From: Sphingobium cyanobacteriorum
GTDB lineage: Bacteria > Pseudomonadota > Alphaproteobacteria > Sphingomonadales > Sphingomonadaceae
Assembly: GCF_030580935.1 (NCBI RefSeq)
Contig: NZ_JAUQOM010000008.1
Coordinates: 62,001-126,000, forward strand
DNA length: 64,000 nt
Reading direction: 5' to 3'
This document shows positions 25,488 to 33,525 of this stretch, one piece after another. A program made the position numbers and the translations under genes. Every line of letters begins with the position of its first letter. Position 1 is the stretch's first letter. The notes beneath the pieces are model-generated. The model searched no databases and had not been told where the DNA came from. It saw nothing but the letters and a program-made list of their open reading frames with translations.

Positions 25488-26593
25488 GCCTGGCCCACCC
25501 GGCTCATATGGTAATCCAGGTCGCCACTGATCTTTTCCAGCGTCAGCAGATAGCGGTAATGATGGCTGATCTCATATTCGTCGGTTACGCCGTAACCTCC
25601 ATGAAGCTGAATCCCCTGACGGGATACCAGTTGGCCCGCTTCCCCGATGGTGATCGCCGCAAGAGAGAGTGCCCGGCTACGCTCGGCGGCCGACAGTTCC
25701 GCATGGGCCAGAGCCTGATACAGGGCAGATCGAGCCTGGTGTGTCACAACGAACATGTCGGCCATGATATGTTGCAACGCCTGGAACTTGCCGATCGGCT
25801 GGCCAAATTGCTGCCGTTCCTTGAGGTAGGCCGAACAGATGCGCAGGATTTCCTCCATGGATCCCACTGATTGCGCCAGGCGGGCCAGGGTGGCCCGGTC
25901 GAGCGCCTCCATCAGCAGTGCCTCCGCCTTCTTGCCAGTCGCCAGCACCGCGTCGCCATGGACGCGCAGTGTTTCGAAGCGGATATCGGCTGCCCGGCTT
26001 CCGTCGAGCAGCGGGTAATTTTCGACTGACATGCCTGCGCTGTCTGCCTCTACCAGCACGAGGGCGAAGCCTTCGCCTTCCAGCATGGCCGAAACGATCA
26101 GGTGGGTCGCAGACGGCGCATCAAGCGCCAACAGCTTCTGGCCGGATATCGCAAAGCCGTCACCGTCGGCGGTCAGCGTGACGGCGCGTGGCGCTGCCCC
26201 GGCATAGCGTTCGCCCGGTTCACCATGGACCAGTGCGATCCGCGCGGCGCCACCGACGATCTGCTCCAGCAATTCGGTACGTGGCGCGGTGGCGCCCGAC
26301 AGGATGTGCGTGCCTAGCACGGCGGTGCTGATGACGGGTTGGCTGACGCATTTGCCACCTGTCGCCGCGGCCAGAACCGCAATGTCGGCCTGCGTTCCAC
26401 CCAGGCCACCCAGGTCTTCCGGGATAGCCAGCGCCAGCCAGCCGAGTTCGGCAAAAGTAGCCCATGCCACTTCGTCCAGACCATTGGCGCTATCACGCAG
26501 CGATCGACGATGTTCCAGCGTGAAATGTTCGGTGATGAACCGTTCAGCACTGTCCAGCAGCATCCGCTGCAAGTCGGAATAATTGAAATCCAT
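25484..26593 (-). CDS. Acyl-CoA dehydrogenase, probable non-catalytic partner subunit
   Basis: A 369-residue acyl-CoA dehydrogenase homologue with the N-terminal helical domain (MDFNYSDLQRMLLDSAERF), the middle beta domain and the C-terminal helices (RQQFGQPIGKFQALQH, QLHGGYGVTDEY). In helix G, where the catalytic base of the isovaleryl/FadE26 type sits, the sequence reads LDRATL with Ala234 instead of Glu, and the alternative MCAD-type Glu near the C-terminus is also missing. Adjacent acyl-CoA dehydrogenase pairs of the steroid-degradation type form alpha2beta2 tetramers in which one subunit lacks the base. It starts 10 bp after its partner's stop. Confidence 0.87.
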   Translation of the reverse strand: MDFNYSDLQRMLLDSAERFITEHFTLEHRRSLRDSANGLDEVAWATFAELGWLALAIPEDLGGLGGTQADIAVLAAATGGKCVSQPVISTAVLGTHILSGATAPRTELLEQIVGGAARIALVHGEPGERYAGAAPRAVTLTADGDGFAISGQKLLALDAPSATHLIVSAMLEGEGFALVLVEADSAGMSVENYPLLDGSRAADIRFETLRVHGDAVLATGKKAEALLMEALDRATLARLAQSVGSMEEILRICSAYLKERQQFGQPIGKFQALQHIMADMFVVTHQARSALYQALAHAELSAAERSRALSLAAITIGEAGQLVSRQGIQLHGGYGVTDEYEISHHYRYLLTLEKISGDLDYHMSRVGQA

Positions 26594-26603
26594 GTTTCGT
26601 CTC

Positions 26604-27803
26604 TCAGAGGTCGAACGCGAGTTTCGCGATGATGTTCTTCTGGACCTGCATCGTTCCGCCATAAATGGTGGATGCCCGCTGGATGAGTGCGCGCTGGTTC
26701 GCATTCTCCGTCACGTCGGGCCAGAGCGGGCTGTTTGGCCGATCGTGAACTTCGAACGGGAATTGCCGGATTGACTGCGCGCCCAGCAGATCGAGGTGCA
26801 ACTCGCTGATCGTTTGTTGCAGGCGCGAACCGGCCACCTTCAGGACGGAGGCCGCCGCCGTTTCGTTATACTGGAACTGTTCGTTGGCCAGAACCCGAAG
26901 CACCGACCATTCAAGCGCCGTCACTTCCGCTTCCAATTGGGCCAGGCGACCCTGGAACCGGGGGTGTTTGCTCAGAGGCACCCCGTCCAGCATTTGGTTC
27001 GCAGCGATGTCCTGTGCGATCCGCAGGTCGCGCTTGTTGAAATAGATGAACGAACTGGTGGTGCGTTCATGGTCGAGCAGGAACTTGGCATAGGTCCAGC
27101 CAGCGCCTTCCTCGCCCACCATATTTTCCACCGGCACTTCGACATTGTCGAGGAACACCTCGCACAATTCCGCCTCGCCGTTGATTTGCGGGATGCGGCG
27201 CACGGTAATGCCAGGCGATTTCATGTTGATCAGCAGAAAGGAGATGCCGCGTTGCGGCTTTACGGTCGGGTCGGTGCGGACAAGGAAGAAGCCCCATTCC
27301 GCCATCCAGGCGCAACTGGTCCAGATCTTCTGCCCATTGACGACATAGACGTCACCCTTGCGCGTGGCTGAAGTACGCAGATTGGCAAGGTCGGACCCGT
27401 TGCCGGGTTCCGAAAAACCCTGCGCCCAGTAAAAGTCGCCATTGATGATGGCGGGCAGGAACCTCTCCTTCTGTGCCTCGCTGCCGAAAGTATAGATTAC
27501 CGGGCCGCACATGTGCGTGCCGCCCCAGCAGGTATCGGGAGCAAAGGCGCGGGTCAGTTCATCCTGAAACACGAACAATTGCATCGGCGACCAGTTCTGA
27601 CCGCCATATTCCACCGGCCAGTGCGGCACGGACCAGCCACGCTTCGCCAGGATTTTGGTCCATGTCAGGCTGTCATGCGGGTCCGACTGGTTGCCGCCAA
27701 ATCGCCGTTGCCCTTCGCGAATGTCAGCCGGGAGGTCCTGCTTGACCGCTTCACGGACCATCTGGCGGAATTCCACCAGATTGTCGTCGAACTGGAAATC
27801 CAT
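26604..27803 (-). CDS. Acyl-CoA dehydrogenase, probable catalytic subunit
   Basis: A 399-residue acyl-CoA dehydrogenase, first gene of the four-gene operon. The FAD/substrate segments are GFSEPGNGSDLANLRT (residues 129-144), GQKIWTSCAW and the C-terminal TIYGGTMQVQKNIIAK. The MCAD-type base position reads Gly (YGGT), but Glu246 in LLDHERTT lies at the isovaleryl/FadE26-type position, so it likely carries the catalytic base for the pair. ATG 27803 starts at the family N-terminus; the frame stays open to 27956. A TTCAC-N3-GTGA site resembling the IclR operator core lies 32 bp upstream. Confidence 0.9.
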   Translation of the reverse strand: MDFQFDDNLVEFRQMVREAVKQDLPADIREGQRRFGGNQSDPHDSLTWTKILAKRGWSVPHWPVEYGGQNWSPMQLFVFQDELTRAFAPDTCWGGTHMCGPVIYTFGSEAQKERFLPAIINGDFYWAQGFSEPGNGSDLANLRTSATRKGDVYVVNGQKIWTSCAWMAEWGFFLVRTDPTVKPQRGISFLLINMKSPGITVRRIPQINGEAELCEVFLDNVEVPVENMVGEEGAGWTYAKFLLDHERTTSSFIYFNKRDLRIAQDIAANQMLDGVPLSKHPRFQGRLAQLEAEVTALEWSVLRVLANEQFQYNETAAASVLKVAGSRLQQTISELHLDLLGAQSIRQFPFEVHDRPNSPLWPDVTENANQRALIQRASTIYGGTMQVQKNIIAKLAFDL

Positions 27804-27834
27804 CGTACCGCGCCTTTGCTTAAGATACCAGGCA

Positions 27835-27847
27835 TTCACGGCGTGAC
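27835..27847. promoter_or_regulatory. Possible second IclR site before the acyl-CoA dehydrogenase operon
   Basis: TTCACGGCGTGAC shares the TTCAC-N3-GTGA core of the 19-bp palindrome at 21348-21366 and lies 32 bp before the operon's first ATG, the same distance as at the amidohydrolase gene. The flanking AT-rich arms are not conserved. Confidence 0.35.
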
Positions 27848-28072
27848 GCGGAGGGCGCCCGTCATGTACATGCCACTGGTTCCGCAATGCCATGAATGGA
27901 CGACGGGGCAATGCCTTTCTGGTGAATATCAGAAGCGCGGTGGAGGCGCGGCCCAAGGTATCGTGGAGGCGATGGACGTTGGCGCAGATCCGTAAATGAC
28001 CCCTGAGGCGCGCTGCGTTCCATCGGAAGCAGGTCGCGCGCTCCAGTTTTCTGCTTTCACAGCGTTTTTAAC

Positions 28073-28106
28073 GGAAAAGCGGTTCCCACTTTTCCGCACT
28101 ATGCGC
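28073..28106. repeat. Dispersed intergenic palindrome, copy 2
   Basis: GGAAAAG (28073-28079) and CTTTTCC (28089-28095) flank CGGTTCCCA, followed by GCACTATGCGC. Compared with copy 1 at 20476 the loop GGTTCCC and the trailing GCAC-ATGC are kept, and the stem bases change in a compensating way, as expected for a structured repeat. Confidence 0.65.
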
Positions 28107-28142
28107 AAAAATAGTGGGTCGGTTCGAAATCTGACCCACTAT
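28104..28142 (-). terminator. Rho-independent terminator of the esterase/GH51/GH3/GH43 operon
   Basis: Read on the minus strand, ATAGTGGGTC (28142-28133) pairs perfectly with GACCCACTAT (28120-28111) around a 12-nt loop and is followed by TTTTTGCGC. It lies about 78 bp beyond the esterase stop at 28220 and marks the left end of the polysaccharide locus. Confidence 0.75.
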
Positions 28143-28219
28143 CAGGCTGCCGTTTAAGGCCGCTTCGCCGTTATCCCTACAGACATGATCCGCACAGATT
28201 TACGGACAAAGCGCAACTG

Positions 28220-29164
28220 TCATGCTTTCGGCTTGAGCATCCCATGCATGTCAAGCCATCGCACGAAGGCGTCGAACCACCCGGTGCTGGTGGCGGCTTT
28301 CTGATACATGCCAAAGCCATGACCGCCCCGTTCGTACAGGTGGAATTCCACCGGCCTGCGGGCCGAGCGCCAGTCATCGATCAGCCTGAAATCCCGATTG
28401 CCGAAGAGAGGATCGTCGGCCGCGATCGCCGCGAACATGGGGGGCGCGTCCTGCGGCACCGTCATGGTGCCCAGAGGACCGTAGATGTTGCCGATGAAAG
28501 CGGGCTTCACGTCGGTCGAAAGCGTGGTTGCCATGGTCAGCATCGCGCCAGCGGAAAAGCCGATCATGCCGATGCGATCGGGATCGACATGCCATTGTGC
28601 CGCGCGGTTGCGGATCAGGCGGAAGGCCGCCGTCGAATCCGCCAGTTGGGGGGCGAGGTCATTAGCCGCATTGCTGGCGGCAGGAAGCGGCGCGCGGGCC
28701 GCGCCAGAAAACATCGCCTGCATCGATTTTTCGAAGCCCGCCATGTCGGCAGGAGTCTGGCGCAGGCGATATTTGATGACAAAGGCCGCGATGCCCTTGG
28801 CCGCCAGCGCGCGGGCAACGTCATAGCCTTCATTATCCATCGACAATGTGCGGAATCCCCCCCCTGGCGCAACGATGATCGCTGCGCCCGATGCTTTTGC
28901 CGGATCGGGGAGGAAGGGGGTCAGGGTAGCGACGGTGACGTTGCGGGCGAACTGACTGCCATATTGGCGATGCCAGCTTTCCTGCGCCGTTGCACCGGGC
29001 AAGGCGCCGGTGTCAAGGTCAATCGCATCGGGCTGAGCCGGCGTCGCGATCGGCGTCATCCTGTCATCCTGGGCCTGTGCCGGCAGGACGGACGCCGTGA
29101 TGGCGATCGTCATAACATGCGCACAGACAAGCTGTTTCATCGCGGTTTTCATTATCTGGATCAT
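28220..29164 (-). CDS. Secreted alpha/beta-hydrolase esterase (acetyl-xylan-esterase-like)
   Basis: A 314-residue hydrolase with a signal peptide (to about AQA at residue 31). It has the oxyanion motif VAPGGGFRTL, the nucleophile elbow GFSAGAM and the catalytic His in RGGHGFGM, typical of the BD-FAE/acetyl-xylan esterase branch. Last gene of an operon with GH43, GH3 and GH51 enzymes, so removal of acetyl (or feruloyl) groups from xylo-oligosaccharides in the periplasm is likely. AGAGGA lies 9 bp before ATG 29164. A strong terminator follows. Confidence 0.83.
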   Translation of the reverse strand: MIQIMKTAMKQLVCAHVMTIAITASVLPAQAQDDRMTPIATPAQPDAIDLDTGALPGATAQESWHRQYGSQFARNVTVATLTPFLPDPAKASGAAIIVAPGGGFRTLSMDNEGYDVARALAAKGIAAFVIKYRLRQTPADMAGFEKSMQAMFSGAARAPLPAASNAANDLAPQLADSTAAFRLIRNRAAQWHVDPDRIGMIGFSAGAMLTMATTLSTDVKPAFIGNIYGPLGTMTVPQDAPPMFAAIAADDPLFGNRDFRLIDDWRSARRPVEFHLYERGGHGFGMYQKAATSTGWFDAFVRWLDMHGMLKPKA

Positions 29165-29206
29165 CGAAACGGTCCTCTCCGGTTCAGGCTGGGCGATTGC
29201 GACTGA

Positions 29207-30775
29207 TTATTGCAGTTCGAGCACGACGAGCGATTTGGGCGGCAGCGTGACGCTGAGTGTCCCGCCGCTGATCCGCGCATCGGCAAAGGGCACGGGCCTG
29301 ACGGTGTCGGGCGCGGCGAAACTGTTATGGGCATTGATCGCGCCAGCGGTCAGAATGCGCCCGGACACGGTGGCGGGGTTGAGCCCGTCCAGCTTTATCG
29401 TAACGCTGTTGGACTGGTTGGGATCAAGATTGGACAGGCCGACATGAACCTTGCCATCCTTGCCCCGCACTGCCGATCCGCTGACGGCCGGCATCACGAA
29501 CCTGTCCTTGTTATACCAGGGTGTCGTCAGGTCTATCGGCAGAACCGTCGCGTCCTGCCAGGGCTTGTACATTTCAAAGACATGATAGGTGGGCGTGAGC
29601 ACCATCTTCCGGCCGTCGGTCAGGATCATGGCCTGTAGCACATTGACCATCTGGGCGATGGCGGACATGCGAACGCGGTCGGCATGACGCGCGAAGATGT
29701 CGAGGTTGACCGACGCGACCAGAGCGTCGCGCAGCGTATTTTGCTGACGCAGGAAACCGGGATTGGTGCCGGGATCTGGCGCATACCAGGTGCCCCATTC
29801 GTCAATGGCCAGAAAGACGCGCTTTTGCGGGTCATATTTGTCCATCACCTTGGCATGGCCAGTGATCAGCTCATCCATTCGCCAGGTCGCGGCCAGCGTG
29901 TCGGCCCAGCCGGTTTCGTCGAAATTGACCGGATCGGCCTTGGGCGGCCAGCCACCCTGCGGCAGGGTATAATAATGGAGCGACAGCGCATCCAATTGCT
30001 TGGCTGCGTCCCGCATCATCACTTCTGTCCAGTTATAGTCGTCGCCATTGGCGCCCGACGCAATGCGGACCAGCGTTTGACCGGCCGGCACCTTCAGGAA
30101 TGTCGCATAGCGCCTGGTGACGTCTGCCGCATAGTCGGCGCGCATGTTGCCGCCGCATCCCCAAAGTTCGTTGCCGATGCCGAATGCGGGCAGCGCCCAT
30201 GGCGCCTTATGGCCGTTGCGGGCGCGCTCATCTGCCAGGCTGCCTGCCGGGGCCGTGATATATTCGACCCATTCGGCCATTTCCTGCGGGCTGCCATTGC
30301 CGACATTGCCGGATATATAGGCTTCGGCGCCTACCTGCCGCAGCAGTTCGAAATATTCATGGGTGCCGACTATATTGGGTTCGGTCACGCCGCCCCAGTT
30401 GGTGTTCACCTTGACGGGACGTTTGGCTTTGGGCCCGACGCCTTCGCGCCAGTGATATTCGTCGGCGAAGCAGCCGCCGGGCCAACGGATGACGGGTACG
30501 GCCAGATTGCGGAGCGCCCCGATCACATCGTTGCGGAACCCGTTGGTGTTGGGGATCGACCTGTCATTGCCGACCCACAGCCCTCCATAGATGCCGGTGC
30601 CCAGATGCTCGGCGAACTGGGTGAATATACGCTTGTCATAGATCGGGCCGGGTTTGTCGGCATGGATGATGGCGGTCGTCGGCTTGCCGGCGGTGTCGGC
30701 ATGGGCGGTCGTCATGGTCAGTGCGCTGGCGCAGACAAGCAATGCGGTCGTGGCGCGGCGCAGGGTCTTGATCAT
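29207..30775 (-). CDS. GH51 alpha-L-arabinofuranosidase, secreted
   Basis: A 522-residue GH51 enzyme with a signal peptide ending near AHA. The acid/base Glu is in GIGNELWGCGG and the nucleophile Glu in LAIDEWGTWY; the RWPGGCFADEYHW segment is a GH51 hallmark. The C-terminal beta-sandwich carries the usual SNLDPNQSNSV region. It would release arabinose from arabinoxylan or arabinan fragments. ATG 30775 has GAGGA 8 bp upstream; the frame stays open to 30817. It starts 38 bp after the GH3 stop. Confidence 0.94.
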   Translation of the reverse strand: MIKTLRRATTALLVCASALTMTTAHADTAGKPTTAIIHADKPGPIYDKRIFTQFAEHLGTGIYGGLWVGNDRSIPNTNGFRNDVIGALRNLAVPVIRWPGGCFADEYHWREGVGPKAKRPVKVNTNWGGVTEPNIVGTHEYFELLRQVGAEAYISGNVGNGSPQEMAEWVEYITAPAGSLADERARNGHKAPWALPAFGIGNELWGCGGNMRADYAADVTRRYATFLKVPAGQTLVRIASGANGDDYNWTEVMMRDAAKQLDALSLHYYTLPQGGWPPKADPVNFDETGWADTLAATWRMDELITGHAKVMDKYDPQKRVFLAIDEWGTWYAPDPGTNPGFLRQQNTLRDALVASVNLDIFARHADRVRMSAIAQMVNVLQAMILTDGRKMVLTPTYHVFEMYKPWQDATVLPIDLTTPWYNKDRFVMPAVSGSAVRGKDGKVHVGLSNLDPNQSNSVTIKLDGLNPATVSGRILTAGAINAHNSFAAPDTVRPVPFADARISGGTLSVTLPPKSLVVLELQ

Positions 30776-30813
30776 CGGTGATCCTCTCAAAACAACAGGG
30801 GACGGGCGACGCC

Positions 30814-33438
30814 TCATTTCGGCAGGTCGACCGACCGGGAAACAGTGTAGGTGATGGCCTGATCTGGCTGTTCGCCATCGGGCTGGCCGCTGCCGACAGT
30901 CAGGCGATAATCGCCGGGGATCAGTGCCCGCTCGCCTGCCATGGTGACAAAACTCAGGTCGCGCGGCGACAGGGTGAATGTCACCTTTCTGGTTTCGCCG
31001 GGTTTGAGCGAGACACGCTGGAAGCCCCGCAGCGCCAGGCGCGGCGCGCCGTCGAACCCTGGGGGCTTAATGTAAAGCTGCGCTACGTCATCGCCTGGGC
31101 GCGTGCCGCTGTTGGTGATCTGCGTGTGAATGCTGATCCCGTTCTCCACCGCCCCCCCGACGGGTTCAATGGTCGGCTGCGTATAGGTGAACCGGGTATA
31201 GCTCAGCCCATAGCCGAAGGGATAGACCGGCGTGCCCTTGAAATAGCGGTAGGTACGGCCGTTCATGCCATAGTCGGTGAAGGGAGGCAGATCGCTGACA
31301 CTCTTGTAGAAAGTCAGCGGCAGGCGACCGCCCGGATCGCTCTTCCCAGCCAGGATATTGCCAACGGCAAGGCCCCCGGACTGGCCGGGATACCATGCCT
31401 CCAATATCGCCGATGCATTGTCCTTCGCCCAGCTCAGATCGATTGCGCTGCCATTCATGGCAATGATGATCAGCGGCTTGCCGGTCGCTTTTGCCTTTTG
31501 CAGGAAGGCGCGCTGGTCGGCGGGCAGGTCGAGTGTGGTCTTGTCGCCGCCCTCGAACCCCTCGATCTTCACCGGCATTTCCTCACCTTCCAGGTCGGAG
31601 GTCAGGCCGACGACGGCGACGATCACATCGGCGTCCTGCACGCCTGCCGCCAGGTCACGGTCGAGATTGTCGGTGACACGCTTCCAGAAGATTGCGGGCG
31701 CGGCGGCAGTGCCGCTTTGCCCCTGCAAGCGGACGGCGTAACGTTCGCCCTTGGTCATATGCACTTGCGTCAGCTTGAGCGGCTCTGCCCAGCGGGAATA
31801 TTCGGCCGCTGCGACGACGGGCTTGCCGTTCAGCGATATCTCGCCCTTCACGCCGGTCAGGGCAAGACGATAGAGGCCGGTTTCGGGCGCGACGAGATAG
31901 CCGGTCCAGACGACCCTGTGGTCGTTCGCGACCTGTTTGAATTCGCCCGCGCGGGAAAGGATGCTGTCCTCGATGCGGGTCAGCACCGGCTTGGCCGCAT
32001 ATACGCCCTTTGCGGTGGCATTATAATATTCTGCCCTGACGCCTGGCTTGCCATCCGGCGTCCGCAATGCGGTGCCGGGCACGAGATCGCCGTCGGTTAT
32101 GGATGGCGAGAAGGGGATGAGCGTGACGGCGGCACCAGGCATCGCCTGTTTCAGGCCATCGGCGACGGATACAGGCGGCGCGCTCCTTGCCGAGGAATAA
32201 TTGCCGCGCAAGACGCGGGTGGCATCGGCCAGTGGGCCGGCAAGGGCGATCTTCGTGCCCGGCCTGAGCGGCAGAACCCCGTCATTCTTGAGCAGCACCA
32301 TGCTCTTTGCCGCCGTGTCGAGGGCCAGCGCCTGATGCGATGCCGTGCCGATGCTGTTCACAGGCGTCATATTGGGCGTGCGCGCCGACAGGCCGGGCAG
32401 GTCGCCGTTGCGCAGGCGCGCGGAAAAGAGACGGACGAGCGCGGTGTCGATATCCCGCACGCTGATATGGCCCCTGGCCAGCGACTCCTTGTAGCGATCG
32501 CCAAGGCCGGTCTTGCCGCCCAGCGTGGCGTTATTGCATTCGCTGTCGACGCCCCGGCGCAATGCCACGGCGACGCCGGACGCCGGATCGGGCGCATATT
32601 TGTGATGGTCATAAATGTCGACCACAGCGTCGCAGTCCGACACGACATAGCCCTTGAAGCCCCAGGCGTCGCGCAGATAGTCGTTGAGCAACATGCGGCT
32701 GCCGCACGCCGGTTCGCCATCCACGCGGTTATAGGCGCACATGATCGATCCGGCCTTCCCTTCCACAATGGCGGCGCGGAAAGCGGGGAGATAGCTATCC
32801 TCCAGATCGCGCAGGCTGGCGAAGATATTGTCGGTATGGCGGCTTGGTTCGGGGCCGCTATGGACGGCGAAATGCTTGGGCGTGGCAATGACCTGCGGCA
32901 GGTCAGGATTGGCGCCCTGCATACCCTGAATGAAGGCGACGCCGATGCGTGCGGTCAGGAACGGGTCCTCGCCATATGTTTCTTGCCCCCGGCCCCAGCG
33001 TGGATCGCGAAAGAGGTTGATGTTGGGCGACCATGTATCAAGGCCGGTGCCTATGCGGCCCAGATGGCCGGTCTGACGGCCGAGCGTATGCAGCGCCTGT
33101 ACTTCGGTGCTGATGGCGGATGCCACCTCTTTGACCAGCGGTGCGTCAAATGTGGCGGCAAGGCCGATCGGTTCGGGGAAATTGGTGGTCGGCACCGCGC
33201 CGATCGCGCCATGCAGCGATTCAGTCCACCAGTTATAGGCGGGAATGTTGAGGCGCGGGATCGCCGGCGCCGTGTTCAGCAACTGGTCGACCTTTTCGTC
33301 CAGCGTCAACTGGCCGACGATGGCGCGGGCTTTGGTATCGGCTTCGGTCCAGACGCTGGTTGCCTGGGCATGGACGAGCGCGGATGTCGTGAGACAGAGC
33401 ATCGCGCTGACCGAGCGCAGGGCGAAAGCTTTCTTCAT
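30814..33438 (-). CDS. GH3 beta-xylosidase with PA14 domain, secreted
   Basis: An 874-residue GH3 enzyme with a signal peptide (AQA near residue 26). YNWWTESLHGA near the N-terminus and the nucleophile motif VVSDCDAVVDIY are typical of beta-xylosidases rather than beta-glucosidases. The second GH3 domain begins at AKSMVLLKNDGVLPL; a PA14-like insert covers about 465-600; a fibronectin-III-like domain closes the protein. It would cut xylose from xylo-oligosaccharides. GGGAG lies 7 bp before the ATG. Second gene of the operon led by GH43. Confidence 0.93.
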   Translation of the reverse strand: MKKAFALRSVSAMLCLTTSALVHAQATSVWTEADTKARAIVGQLTLDEKVDQLLNTAPAIPRLNIPAYNWWTESLHGAIGAVPTTNFPEPIGLAATFDAPLVKEVASAISTEVQALHTLGRQTGHLGRIGTGLDTWSPNINLFRDPRWGRGQETYGEDPFLTARIGVAFIQGMQGANPDLPQVIATPKHFAVHSGPEPSRHTDNIFASLRDLEDSYLPAFRAAIVEGKAGSIMCAYNRVDGEPACGSRMLLNDYLRDAWGFKGYVVSDCDAVVDIYDHHKYAPDPASGVAVALRRGVDSECNNATLGGKTGLGDRYKESLARGHISVRDIDTALVRLFSARLRNGDLPGLSARTPNMTPVNSIGTASHQALALDTAAKSMVLLKNDGVLPLRPGTKIALAGPLADATRVLRGNYSSARSAPPVSVADGLKQAMPGAAVTLIPFSPSITDGDLVPGTALRTPDGKPGVRAEYYNATAKGVYAAKPVLTRIEDSILSRAGEFKQVANDHRVVWTGYLVAPETGLYRLALTGVKGEISLNGKPVVAAAEYSRWAEPLKLTQVHMTKGERYAVRLQGQSGTAAAPAIFWKRVTDNLDRDLAAGVQDADVIVAVVGLTSDLEGEEMPVKIEGFEGGDKTTLDLPADQRAFLQKAKATGKPLIIIAMNGSAIDLSWAKDNASAILEAWYPGQSGGLAVGNILAGKSDPGGRLPLTFYKSVSDLPPFTDYGMNGRTYRYFKGTPVYPFGYGLSYTRFTYTQPTIEPVGGAVENGISIHTQITNSGTRPGDDVAQLYIKPPGFDGAPRLALRGFQRVSLKPGETRKVTFTLSPRDLSFVTMAGERALIPGDYRLTVGSGQPDGEQPDQAITYTVSRSVDLPK

Positions 33439-33525
33439 GTCTGTCTCCCAGGGGATGCATCTTGTTGGGCAGCGGATCGCTGGAAAATGGCGCGGGGGAG
33501 GGCACGTCCCCCGCGCCGGGCGCGC

